Positions 11,540-21,420 of a DNA stretch of 64,000 nucleotides are shown here, piece after piece. Numbering within the stretch: position 1 is the stretch's first letter; the number at the start of each line of letters is the position of its first letter. Below the pieces are notes generated by a model, which worked only from the letters and a program-made list of their open reading frames with translations, searched no databases and had not been told where the DNA came from. This DNA comes from Rapana venosa (lineage: Eukaryota > Mollusca > Gastropoda > Neogastropoda > Muricidae): assembly GCA_028751875.1 (NCBI GenBank), contig CM054138.1:36410773-36474772 (forward strand). The letters run 5' to 3'. A program made the translations under genes and the position numbers.

Positions 11540-11855
11540 GGGGGGGGGGGGAGCCAGTTGTTAGAATATTCACTTCACAATCTGACAACCTAGGTTCAAA
11601 TCCTGTTCAAGGGATTTTCCCCCTGAGTTAAACACAGTGCAGACTCCCCTCTCCCTAAAAGTCCTTCCGATGAGATATAATCGATGAGACTATAAATCGA
11701 GGCCGATGTGTGTGAATGCATGCGAACATCCTGTGCACTAGTTAAATTTGTTCCGCTTTTTGAAGAGAATAACAGAATTGACAAAACCACAAACACGGGG
11801 ACTGGATGTAAAAAGCACATGAGTGCTTATTCCCTTATCCTCTATATAAAAAAAT
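11540..11855 (+). mobile_element. SINE-B, second copy in cluster (left copy)
   Basis: It follows a (CA)n run and a poly-G run. The head reads AGTTGTTAGAATATTCAC with a damaged A box, and GGTTCAAATCC is the B-box-like motif at about 11591. The body carries GATGAGACTATAAATCGA and the end CTCTATATAAAA. Confidence 0.75.
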
Positions 11856-12317
11856 ATTTTGAAAAAAAAACCCACACACACATGCACACATGCTTTTTCA
11901 AAGTTCACTGAAAATAAAAGTTGGACTTTGACACACACACACAACACACACACTCACTTGGGAGCTGAATGTGTCATTTCAGGGTGAACTTTTTTTCCCT
12001 ACGAAAATTTTAGTGAAACAGGGCAATACCCAGTTTCATATGTACCCTGTGACAGTTAAGACCATGGGCACCTGTGTAGAAAGCCTCAGAGCTGTGTGTG
12101 GTAGATAATAAGATATGCTGCAGTGTACGTTAATTCATGTTGAAGCAAACCCGCCCTGTGTCTAAACACAGTGTTACTAAAAAGCTGGGCTATGGGTGTT
12201 TTGCTTGGGTAGACGCTCACATATATAAAATTTCCTGGGGGGTCTTTTTCTGAGGTGGGGTGATATTGAAACCAACCCTGGGCCTGATGAGTGTTTATTT
12301 GTTTTTATTTTTTATTT

Positions 12318-12650
12318 TTTCCTTTTATATCGAGGATAATGAAATAAGCACTCATGTCTTTTTTACATCTAGTCCCTGCGTGTATGCGTTTTGTAAAAAT
12401 TTTGTCATCTGTTCCCATCGGTACACAATGGCCTACTCTTATGAAAAGCGGAACAGGATTTAACATGTCGCAAGATGTTCTGCGTGCGTTTTACAAACGG
12501 AGCCTCGGTTTATAGTCTCATCCCAAAGGACTTTTGGGAGAATGGAGTCTGCACTGATGTTAACTCCAGGGAAAATATCCCCTTGAACGGGAATCGAACC
12601 TGGGTCATCAATTGCGAGCGCAATGTTTGACCACTAGGCTATCCCATGTA
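12318..12650 (-). mobile_element. SINE-B, inverted copy (left copy)
   Basis: In minus orientation it has a good tRNA-like head, GGGATAGCCTAGTGGTCAAA, and a B box GGTTCGATTCCCG (near 12592-12604). The 3' end, on the left, is ATCGAGGATAATGAAATAAG in plus sense. With the two plus-strand copies upstream it forms an inverted pair. Confidence 0.8.
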
Positions 12651-12739
12651 AGTTGAGACGGCAAGTTTATCTGTTTGTGGTGTTGGCAAAACATAGCAGC
12701 TGCAAAGCTTTGTGAAAAGTGAATGCTAATAAAGCTGCT

Positions 12740-13350
12740 GCAAACTATTGAGGAGACCCAGGTTCTCCATCAGTAGTGAGGAAAATTTACTCTGGAGGTG
12801 GTTGTGACCATGCTATGGGTAGAAAGGCAACAGGCTAGGCAGTTAAATTGGGTGACATGAAACTGATTTAAAACTGTTGGGTTGAAAAGTATGGGAAAAT
12901 TAACAGAGGAGGTAAAGTGCTTGAAAGAAGATGTGAAGATTTTGAAGATGAGAAAGAAACACTCAGACAAGCTAACTTAGGTGTTGAAGAAAGGGAAAAG
13001 ACAGTCTTGAAAAGGAAAACTGGTGACATAGAAGGGTATCAGAGGCAACAATATCATTAAAAATATTTTTCATGGGAAAACGAGAAACAGAAAACAAATG
13101 TAATTTTGTATGGAGAAAATGTGAAAAATTAGTCAAAGAACTTGTGTCTGAAAAGTTGGGATGTGTGATGAGGAGAATTTCATAGGGTGCAAACATCTTT
13201 TTAGATGAGGTTTCTCTGCCAGAGTATGTGAAATAAGGTGCAAATTGACCCCTTATTTAAAACAGGCAAGACAGGAAGGGAAATTTGTGAAGATGGTCTT
13301 TGATCATCTTTTCATTGAGGGTGAAAATCACTGTAAAATATCTTGAAGAA
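12740..13350 (+). pseudogene. LINE ORF1-like coiled-coil protein fragment (left copy)
   Basis: This is the noisy counterpart of 52640-53240, which reads EEVKCLKEDVKILKDEKET, a charged heptad-like segment, then LVKELVSEKLGMCDEENF and a MVFDHLFIEGEKITVKYL stretch. An ORF1-type coiled coil directly upstream of an endonuclease start supports LINE ORF1. Function would be RNA binding. It is broken by frameshifts. Confidence 0.5.
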
Positions 13351-13529
13351 ATGAGATAGGTATCTGGGTGGCCCTTCTCTAGAAATACCCCTTTAAAAAA
13401 AATTTTTTTTTAGCAGTGACAAATTTAAAGGAACACCAGGCAAAAATTTTCCCCAGGGCACACAAATGATTAACATGTGTTGTTTATGTAGTTTACTAAG
13501 TAATGGGGCAACAACGAAAATCATGTACT

Positions 13530-13864
13530 CCCCCAAGGGGATGCCGGGGGCCTATCAGTATAAATAGCATCCCCACATTCTGGAAATTCTGTGCTAGAAA
13601 TTTCCTCTTTTCTATCACTCTCTTTGTTTCTGTCTTGTTCCTTTTCTTCCTGTCACCTCCTTCTTGTCTATTTTCTGCCTTCTTGGTCCATTCTCCTGCC
13701 TTTTTTCCAGAAAGAACTTAAAAGGTAACTATTTTCTCTTGTGCGAAGTCGGATGCGCTGGGGCCCGACTTGTCAGGGGCTTAACGGCAGCGTGACGCAT
13801 TTTCGCTCATATAACCCGACAACAATAGTTGCTGTCTGAGCGTTCGATTTATGAAGAAGAAAAA
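13530..13864 (+). mobile_element. SINE-A between LINE ORF1 and EN (left copy)
   Basis: It starts CCCCCAAGGGGATGC after AATCATGTACT and ends in an AAGAAGAAAA tail. The right-flank TSD is damaged here (AATCATTGCT) but exact in the right copy. The GGGGATGC/GCATCCCC hairpin and the pyrimidine-rich middle are intact. Confidence 0.85.
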
Positions 13865-14160
13865 AATCATTGCTGATATAGTGACTTTTTGAATGTCAAA
13901 ATATGTTTAGTTGAAGATGGTTGTGCATTGTTGACCTAAAAAAGATTCTGTAAATGCTGATGTAAATAAATTGTTTTCCTTTCTCTCTTGGAATGGGCAC
14001 TGTTTTTATCAAAACTTTCTGATAAAGATTTCCTCTCATATGTTTGTAAATTTGATTTTTCTTGTATTACTGAGACAGTTCTTAAGAATGATGATGCTGA
14101 CTGGATGGGAAAATAAAGAGAGGGTGGCGGGATAGTCTTGAGGTTTTGGCTATTCATAAG
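13865..14160 (+). pseudogene. LINE endonuclease N-terminal fragment (left copy)
   Basis: It matches 53754-54060, where the frame reads FLSWNVTG followed by YVCKFDFACITETV. These are the Asn and Glu motifs at the start of an APE-type endonuclease. It carries stops and frameshifts. Confidence 0.5.
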
Positions 14161-14305
14161 TAGTTTTTGTAGGTGTTTTTTTTTTTAAATTTGGGTTTTT
14201 GCAAGATTATGTACATTACTCGTCATTAGTAAATAAATTTCATAGTTACACTCTCTTGGTGTCATCGAAGAAAAAATCAGTCAATTTACTTTTCGTCTCA
14301 TTTTT

Positions 14306-14430
14306 TATTCTTTTATATTGAGGGTAATGGAATAAGCGCTTCTGTGGTTTTTTACGTCCATCCCCATTTGTATGGCGGTTTTGTAAATTCTGTCATCTGT
14401 TCCCACCGCACACAATGGCCTACTCTTTCG
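14306..14430 (-). mobile_element. SINE-B 3' fragment (left copy)
   Basis: Only the 3' third of SINE-B is present, from the ATATTGAGGGTAATGGAATA end to ACACAATGGCCTACTCTT. This 5' truncation is expected from incomplete reverse transcription. It lies about 260 bp upstream of the esterase start. Confidence 0.75.
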
Positions 14431-14690
14431 AAATTAACTGTTAGTGGGTTTTTTCAAGCAACTACAAGTAGTGTTTACAAAAGTATAGTTTAGATCAACT
14501 GTTGAAGTGTTAAATTTTCAAAATTTTTTTATTCTGTTCCACTTTTTTTAAACATATTTTTTATATGCATATCCCCTATACACTGACCCATACAACTTCT
14601 TTATGTGAGGCTAAAAAATTATGGGATCAGAGAGTTCACAAGAATTTTTGTTTCAGTTGCTGTGGCATAAATTGAGGGACATCACAATCA

Positions 14691-16512
14691 ATGAGCCTTT
14701 TAACTAAATTTTGGGTTTTCCTGGTGCTTTCGGCTTCAGGACATTTGCCCCAGGGTCTCTTGATGATCTCACAAAGCGCACTACTCATGGGGATGTCAGA
14801 AAGGGCAATTAAAAACTGTCTTAGACAAGCAAGTGGCTGTATCTGGGGAATCCCTTATGCTAAAATCCCTGCTCGATTTCAGCGCCTGAAGAGCAGACGA
14901 TGGGAGGAGTGTTTGAGGGGTAAACCACTCCTCCTCCCTCCTGTCCGGAAGTCCCCTACATCATGGAGATCCCTGGTTGCCTCAGTCTCAACTGCTTTCC
15001 ATGAAAAGCCTCTTCCTGAACCTGTGGGTTCCTATGGATTGTAGAGACAAGGCTGAGAAAGATGGGCTTGCTGTCATGTCCCGGGTCCAAAATGGGGCAT
15101 TTCAGTTTGGGTCAACCACTGTGTCTACCTACAATGGACAAGTGCTAGCTTTACGCAGTGTTCATTGTGGCCTCCATGAACTAATCGCCTGGGAGTCTCA
15201 GATTTTTTGTCCCTGCACAGCTTCAGCCCCCAGGGAAAAATGGGGCTGCTGGACCAGGTCAGGCCCTTCAGGGATCATGACAATGCCGGCAGCTTTGGTG
15301 GTTCTCCTGATCGTATCACTCTGTTTGGTGAGGGGCGGTGGTCTGAGTGTGGGGAAAACACATGGTTTTTCCCTGTCTCAGGGTCTGTTCTCCAGAGCTT
15401 TATTCAGGTGTCCCCCAACAGGCCTTTGGGGAACGAAGTCTCTCGAATGCGCCTCGGCACGAACACTGCAGAAATTATGGGATGTCCAACAACAGTATTT
15501 ATGACATACAGTTTTTCAGATGCAAATTGAAGAATTGGCGGTATTTTGACTTGAAAACCCTTCCATTTTCCCCGCCTTTGGTATTGTTGTTGATGGCACT
15601 TGCTGCAACATCCTCTGTCAGAGCCTTTCATTTCCAGGGCCAAGAAGTGGTGTCATGATAGGAACCCCAAAAAAATGGGTCATTTCCATTTAAGTTATCT
15701 GGAAACTGGACACAAAAATCTGAACAAAACTTCTCCGTTTGGACCAACCACTTTTCCAAAATCATAGAAGTTGGGTCCGCTATAAATACATCTACACATG
15801 AAACTGCTTGTCAACTTATTGGGGTACTCTAACCCAATTTTTATTTCCTGACAAAGAGAAACTATTTACTGCACTAAAAGATCGGTGATTTAATTTCTTT
15901 GTCCCTTGTACACTACGTGGCTTCTTATGAATCCAATGATTGTACATGATTGTTTGAGCATCAATTCTTCTGCCGCCCTTTCCCAAGTGATGGGGTGTGC
16001 ATCCTCTAATAGACTTGTCTTTTGGGCCGCCCCTGACCAGATCACCTGTTCACCAGGAAGAGACATCTTGCAGCTCATGATGAACAGCTGGCACTTTTTC
16101 TAATTCGGTGAGTGATCTTTTGACACAGTTTTGAACATATCATCATATTATCATCATCATATACATAAATTTATTATACTATAATAGCATTTTTTAAAAA
16201 AGTAATAAAGAAAGAATGTGCCATCAAGTATACCTCCTGTTTTAATGTTTAAACTATAATCAGCAAGAATGTGTATCAGTTATAAGGAAAATAATATATT
16301 TTTGTGATAATTTGCAGAATGTACCTGTTATTCCATCTCTTTGTTTCAGAACCCAAACTCTGATGATTTTTCCACCCCAGTGCTCCTAAAATATACCTAT
16401 CCCTTTCGCATGTTCAGTTCCTCCAGTGACATCAGGGAAAACATGACATCCTACAAGTGTGGTTTTGGAATGAGTCACACAGTCCGTCTCTGACGACTGC
16501 CAACGAGAAGCA
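14691..16512 (+). pseudogene. Carboxylesterase-like gene, left copy, disrupted
   Basis: It corresponds to the esterase at 54537-56521. Recognisable pieces are WGIPYAKIPARFQR near 14847, LFLNLWVPMDCRDKAEKDGL near 15011 in one frame, and GGSPDRITLFG near 15297. GESAGG is lost to indels at about 15330. The second exon is at about 16350-16512 after a TTGTTTCAG acceptor. The reading frame is broken many times, but the adjacent intron and upstream DNA show the same density of indels. I therefore judge this to be poor consensus of an allele, not true pseudogene decay. Confidence 0.75.
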
Positions 16513-16799
16513 AGTTCTTTCTTTGTACTGCCGTCTTGCTTTTCCGTACACACATTGACACAGAGATGCACCATAAGTACTTAGTATCATCCCAAACATG
16601 GTACTTGCACACCTGGTGCATGGATGAACAAAGGGCAAGCAGTACTATGCTGCATTGCCCAAAAACACATCCACAAACACACATGTGCACCACACATATA
16701 ACAACACAGATCAGGGCACAGAAACAAGTATCAGTTGCTCTTATAACTTACAAGTGTAAAAACAATTAATGAAGAAACACTTTTTTGAATGCAAATCAC
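16513..16799. other. Intron-like sequence rich in CA (left copy)
   Basis: This follows the second esterase exon. It holds CA-rich simple sequence and no coding signal. The equivalent region is 56522-56744. Confidence 0.4.
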
Positions 16800-17560
16800 C
16801 TGACTCCATCACCACTGTCTTTGGTAGGAGCTCCATGTAGTGCCTCCAGGGTTTGCATTCTTTCTCCATCTTTGCTGAGTTCTGCAATCTCCTGTAGCCC
16901 TCCCAGACCACTGATGTCAGTGATGTTGGCAGTGTAGGATGATGGAGGTCTGCGTCTTCTCCTTCTGCCCTCAACCTTACCTTGGAGAACTGTCTTTATC
17001 AGACTTGTCTGTGTGTTTCTGTTTTCATGACCAACATATCTCAGCCTACACTAGTCAGTTTCAGCTAACATTGGGCATTGCACTGAGAATTCATTAAGAA
17101 TGCTTTTATTTGTTCTTCAATCTGTCTCTGACCATTTGACTCTTAGAAGTCACCTGTAGAACCACATTTCAGCTGTGTTTATTTTGTCCTTGTCTGGTTT
17201 TTATAGTGTCCAGGTGTCTGATCCATACAGCAATACAGGCCAGATTAGTGTTTTGACAGACCTAATTTTGAGATATTTAGGTATGCCTTTGTCTTTCCAA
17301 ATGTTATTTAACTAAATCATCTTTTGCTTGGACATGCCTATTCTGACCATGATGTATTGATTTATAGGAGCCATTATTCTCTGCTACAGAGCTAAATATT
17401 TGTTGTTTTGAACTTATTCCAAATCTGTTTCACTGATTTTGATATTCTAAGGGGTGTCTTTACCATTAATGGGCATCACTTATGAATTTTTGGCATTTAA
17501 ATTTAGGCCAGCTGTGTTGTCCTCTTGATTGACTATGTAGAGAATTCTGAAAACAAACAT
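16800..17560 (-). pseudogene. RTE-like LINE 3' end, antisense (left copy)
   Basis: The minus strand encodes VLQGKVEGRRRRRPPSSYTA followed by NITDISGLGGLQEIAEL, the basic C-terminal block of RTE-like ORF2 proteins. A degraded LLYGSDTWTL-like thumb lies near 17210. Stops throughout. It lies antisense within the likely last intron of the esterase. Confidence 0.65.
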
Positions 17561-17569
17561 ATCTTCTTC

Positions 17570-17760
17570 TTCAAGTGTCCGGTCTGGTCCTGCAGACGTC
17601 GACGATCATGGCTCTCCATTCTTCCCTGTTCTCGGTCCCTCTCATGAGCTCATTGTTGGTGCCCTCTTTATTCGTTGCGAATTTGTTTAAGCTGTCTGTG
17701 AATTTTGTGCGTTGTCTTCCTCTTCCTCTTCCAAATATATAACACGTATAAAAGGACACA
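17570..17760 (-). pseudogene. Second LINE C-terminal fragment with GAAGAAG tail (left copy)
   Basis: The minus strand reads GRGRGRQRTKFTDSLNKFAT then NNELMRGTENREEWRAMIVD, a different LINE C-terminus from the neighbour. It ends in CTTGAAGAAGAAG (minus sense, at about 17566-17578). Confidence 0.65.
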
Positions 17761-19195
17761 AACATGTACACACTTTCCAGACCAAGTAATTGACTATATT
17801 TTTTACTGCATGCTATGAATCTTTATCTTTTATGGGTATGAACAGCAGATATCAAAGAGAAAAAAGAAAAATGAGATATCAACAGTAACAAAGAGAACGG
17901 TTGAGACAGACCGACCGAGAAAGAGAGAGAGACTGAGAGTAATTTATTGCCATGGTCAGTACAGTCCTATTGGCAAGGAGCACCAAATAAACTCTTATAT
18001 TCAATTTCCAGAAATTTCTGTATGTATGCATGAATTGACTGTTAGCCTTAGATTGTCTACTGGGTACCATACACTTTGTGTTACTGTTATTGTCAACACA
18101 CTTTGGAACAGTCACATCCATGCTGTGTCAGTACCACACACTACCATGTCATGTTTCTTCATTAAACAATGTAGATCTACTGTCGCTGTCTGAAGGTCTC
18201 TTTGACTAACTGTCAAGTCAATGTTCTTTCACCAGTTTGGGGTCACTTGAAAACAGAGATAGAGAGGGAGTCCAAGGGGGTAAAGGAAAAAGTGTCAGCA
18301 CTAACAGCGTGTTCCTTCTCTTGTGGCTCAGAAGCATATGAAGGGGATAAGATGTTTGCCTTCTCTTTGCCTTGTTGGTTATCTCAGCACAGAGTGCCTC
18401 CATTCTTCTCCACATCTCGTCTATTCTGTGCCGACGACTTACTCAGTTGTCTTCAGAAGTGTTCGCCATCAGTCTCTCAAAATGACAACATTTGTTTACC
18501 TCCATTTTAGATGATGAAATTGTGTTGTCCTGTAGCACAGCATTGAGCATAACGTTCCAAAGTCATGGGTAATCCATCTAAAAGGCATTCTAAATACTTC
18601 TACACTTGAAAAACTCTAATATTGTTCACTGCTTGTGAGTTACACATCTTGCTGGCAAGAAAGGGAAGCTATGAGAGAGAGAAAGGGAAGCTATGAGAAA
18701 GAGAGAGAAAGGGGAAGCTACGAGAGAGAGAAAGGGACTACGAAAGAGAGGCAGACAGACAGACAGATGAAGCCTATTGACCTTGTTTCAGAAACATGAT
18801 GAGCTGTGATAACTACTTTGAAGTTGAATTGACCATCAAAACAACACAGTGCTGTGCTCTTCACTTACCAACTAATCAGTAGTTGCTACTCTTCTGGTTC
18901 TCAGGCACAAGAGCAAGCGTGAGTATGTGCATGCGCCACGTGTGTGTGTGTGTGTGTGTGCACGTGGGTGTGTGTGTGTGAAACCGTTTGGTAAATAAGA
19001 GACTATAATCAGGCATATTGAAGAAAAAGAAAAATACAGAAAAAGAAACAGATTTATTATTATAATCAGTGTTACATTAAAAGAAAATCAGCATCTCCTT
19101 GCATTAAAAAATAAGATTTTTTAAAACTCTTCATTTGTCATCACCACTGACATGAAAATATCTTCAAGTATGATCAGGATTTGCTGAAGTCAGTC
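17761..19195. other. Non-coding stretch, nothing recognised (left copy)
   Basis: It contains GA-rich simple repeats (17920-17935, 18660-18750), a TG run near 18940-18980 and no convincing exon. A frame at about 18220-18510 is open but shows no known motif. Both haplotype copies are clean and nearly identical here. Confidence 0.4.
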
Positions 19196-19830
19196 TTTTC
19201 TGTCACTGTCAGTCAGTGTTTTCTGTTACATTTTAATGTTAGTCTTTTCAGTTACATTTCAATGTTAGTTTTTTCTGTTACATTTTAATGTTAGTCTTTT
19301 CTGTTACATTTTAATGTTAGTCTTTTCTGTTACATTTCAATGTTAGTCTTTTCTGTTACATTTCAATGTTAGTCTTTTCTGTTACATTTCAATGTTAGTC
19401 TTTTCTGTTACATTTTAATATTATTCTTTTCTGTAACATTTTAATGTTAGTCTTTTCTGTTACATTTTAATGTTAGTCTTTTCTGTTACATTTCAGTGTT
19501 AGTCTTTTCTGTTACATTTCAATGTTAGTCTTTTCGGTTACATTTTAACGTTAGTCTTTTCGGTTACGTTAGTCTTTTCTGTTACATTTTAAGGTTAGTC
19601 TTTTCGGTTACATTTTAATGTTAGTCTTTTCTGTTACATTTCAATGTTAGTCTTTTCTGTTACATTTCAGTGTTAGTCTTTTCTGTTACATTTTAATGTT
19701 AGTCTTTTCTGTTACATTTTAATGTTAGTCAGTCTTTTTGGTTACATTTTAATGTTAGTGTTTTCGGTTACATTTTAATGTTAGTCTTTTCTGTTACATT
19801 TCAATGTTAGTCTTCTATAGCCCAGTAGTG
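19196..19830. repeat. 26-bp minisatellite (left copy)
   Basis: About two dozen head-to-tail copies of a unit containing GTTAGTCTTTTCTGTTACAT. The variable bases are mostly T/C (TTTTAAT against TTTCAAT) and CTG/CGG before TTACA. A short inverted copy lies just downstream (about 19900-19940). Confidence 0.95.
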
Positions 19831-19944
19831 GGTGATACAGAGAGAAGGTTAGTAGATGGTTGGTTTCCCTATAGCGGGTTACCTGTAGAGAAAAGGTTAA
19901 TATGTAACAGAAAAGACTAACACTAAAATGTGACAGAAAAGAAA

Positions 19945-20195
19945 AAGGTGCTGATATTTATTCCCACTGTTAACCTTGACAGGCGCTGACATTTATTCCC
20001 ACTGTTAACCTTGACAGGCGCCAACATTTATTCCCACTGTTAACCTTGACAGGCGCTGACATTTATTCCCACTGTTAACCTTGATAGGCGCTGACATTTA
20101 TTCCCACTGTTAACCTTGACAGGCGCCAACATTTATTCCCACTGTTAACCTTGATAGGCGCTGACATTTATTCCCACTGTTAACCATGACAGGCA
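19945..20195. repeat. 35-bp minisatellite (left copy)
   Basis: About seven copies of a unit containing ATTTATTCCCACTGTTAACC, with GCGCTGAC and GCGCCAAC variants interspersed, which points to a partly dimeric higher-order unit. It sits about 50 bases from the gap. Confidence 0.95.
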
Positions 20196-20243
20196 CTGAG
20201 GCATTGAAGTTAAGTCATCATGATGATGGATGTTATAGCCTGG

Positions 20244-20743
20244 NNNNNNNNNNNNNNNNNNNNNNNNNNNNNNNNNNNNNNNNNNNNNNNNNNNNNNNNN
20301 NNNNNNNNNNNNNNNNNNNNNNNNNNNNNNNNNNNNNNNNNNNNNNNNNNNNNNNNNNNNNNNNNNNNNNNNNNNNNNNNNNNNNNNNNNNNNNNNNNNN
20401 NNNNNNNNNNNNNNNNNNNNNNNNNNNNNNNNNNNNNNNNNNNNNNNNNNNNNNNNNNNNNNNNNNNNNNNNNNNNNNNNNNNNNNNNNNNNNNNNNNNN
20501 NNNNNNNNNNNNNNNNNNNNNNNNNNNNNNNNNNNNNNNNNNNNNNNNNNNNNNNNNNNNNNNNNNNNNNNNNNNNNNNNNNNNNNNNNNNNNNNNNNNN
20601 NNNNNNNNNNNNNNNNNNNNNNNNNNNNNNNNNNNNNNNNNNNNNNNNNNNNNNNNNNNNNNNNNNNNNNNNNNNNNNNNNNNNNNNNNNNNNNNNNNNN
20701 NNNNNNNNNNNNNNNNNNNNNNNNNNNNNNNNNNNNNNNNNNN
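20244..20743. other. Assembly gap of exactly 500 N
   Basis: A round-number N run marks a scaffold join of unknown true size. Sequence on its left matches the end of the right duplicate copy (about 60240-60285), and sequence on its right does not. Open frames spanning it are artefacts. Confidence 1.
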
Positions 20744-21420
20744 AAAAAATACTTTTTGGAGTAAAACAAAATCAAACCAATTTCCTGAGGGCCAAAAAAT
20801 TTTTAACCGGATTCTGGTGAAAAAAATCTGACCATATACTAATAAAAACAAATGTGGCAGCACCCCACAAATACCAAACCTATCTAGAATGAAAAAAAAT
20901 AAAACCCTACCTAGGAGAAAAGGAATAAACCCAATAATCAGCATGAAAAAAATTGAACCACATTCAGAGTGAAAAAAAAGTTTGAACCACATTTAGGTAA
21001 AAAAAAACTGCCCGTACCAGATTGAAAACAAATGCGTCATTAAACATATCCGATGAAAACAAACGCAGAACTATATCCAAAGTAAAAAAATACTGAACAA
21101 TATCCAAAGTGAAAACAAATACTGAATCATATCCAAATAAAAACAAATTTTGGGAACCCATATCCAAAATGGAGACAAATACGAACTGTATCCAATTGAT
21201 AATACTGAACCATATCTAGAGTTAAAACAAATACTGACCATATCTACAATGAAATGAATACTGAACCATATCTAGAAGAATAAATACTGAACCACATCTA
21301 GAGGAGGAAACAAATACTGAACCATATTTAGACATATCGGGGGTTGAAAAATACTTATCATATCTGGGGTGAAAAACAAATGCTGAATAGTATCCAGGCT
21401 GAACACAAATTCTAAAGGTG
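20744..21420. repeat. Degenerate ~30-bp minisatellite right of the gap
   Basis: Repeated blocks resemble AAACAAATACTGAACCATAT followed by CTAGAGTG or CCAAAGTG. Spacing is about 26-33 bases, with many indels and base changes. The blocks start at the gap edge, so the array may extend into the gap. Confidence 0.8.

Larger units (their letters stand above)
1..20243. repeat. Left copy of a ~20-kb duplicated segment
   Basis: Every landmark here recurs in the same order and orientation at about 40104-60285: the nested LINEs, the SINE-B cluster, the esterase and both minisatellites. The copies are nearly identical at 16800-19200, with a 12-base length difference near 19138/59168 and scattered single-base changes. 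They look much more divergent at 1-5700 and 5900-16500, where homopolymer runs and indels suggest consensus error. The copy ends at the N gap. Its left end is not visible because the window opens inside it. I infer an uncollapsed haplotype. Confidence 0.9.

Noticed and set aside
13503..13721. Open frames inside SINE-A copies
   Set aside because: The pyrimidine-rich middle gives Ser/Phe/Leu-rich frames in every copy. They are not shared in frame across copies.
14691..16512. A second, pseudogenised esterase paralogue
   Set aside because: Its flanks and introns match the right copy and carry the same density of errors, so an allele with poor consensus is more likely.
19196..20195. CRISPR-like repeat arrays
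   Set aside because: The 26-bp and 35-bp arrays are head-to-tail with no spacers, and the context is an animal genome. They are minisatellites.
20186..20992. Long open frames on both strands across 20.2-21.0 kb
   Set aside because: They consist of translated N bases and exist only because the gap contains no stop codons.
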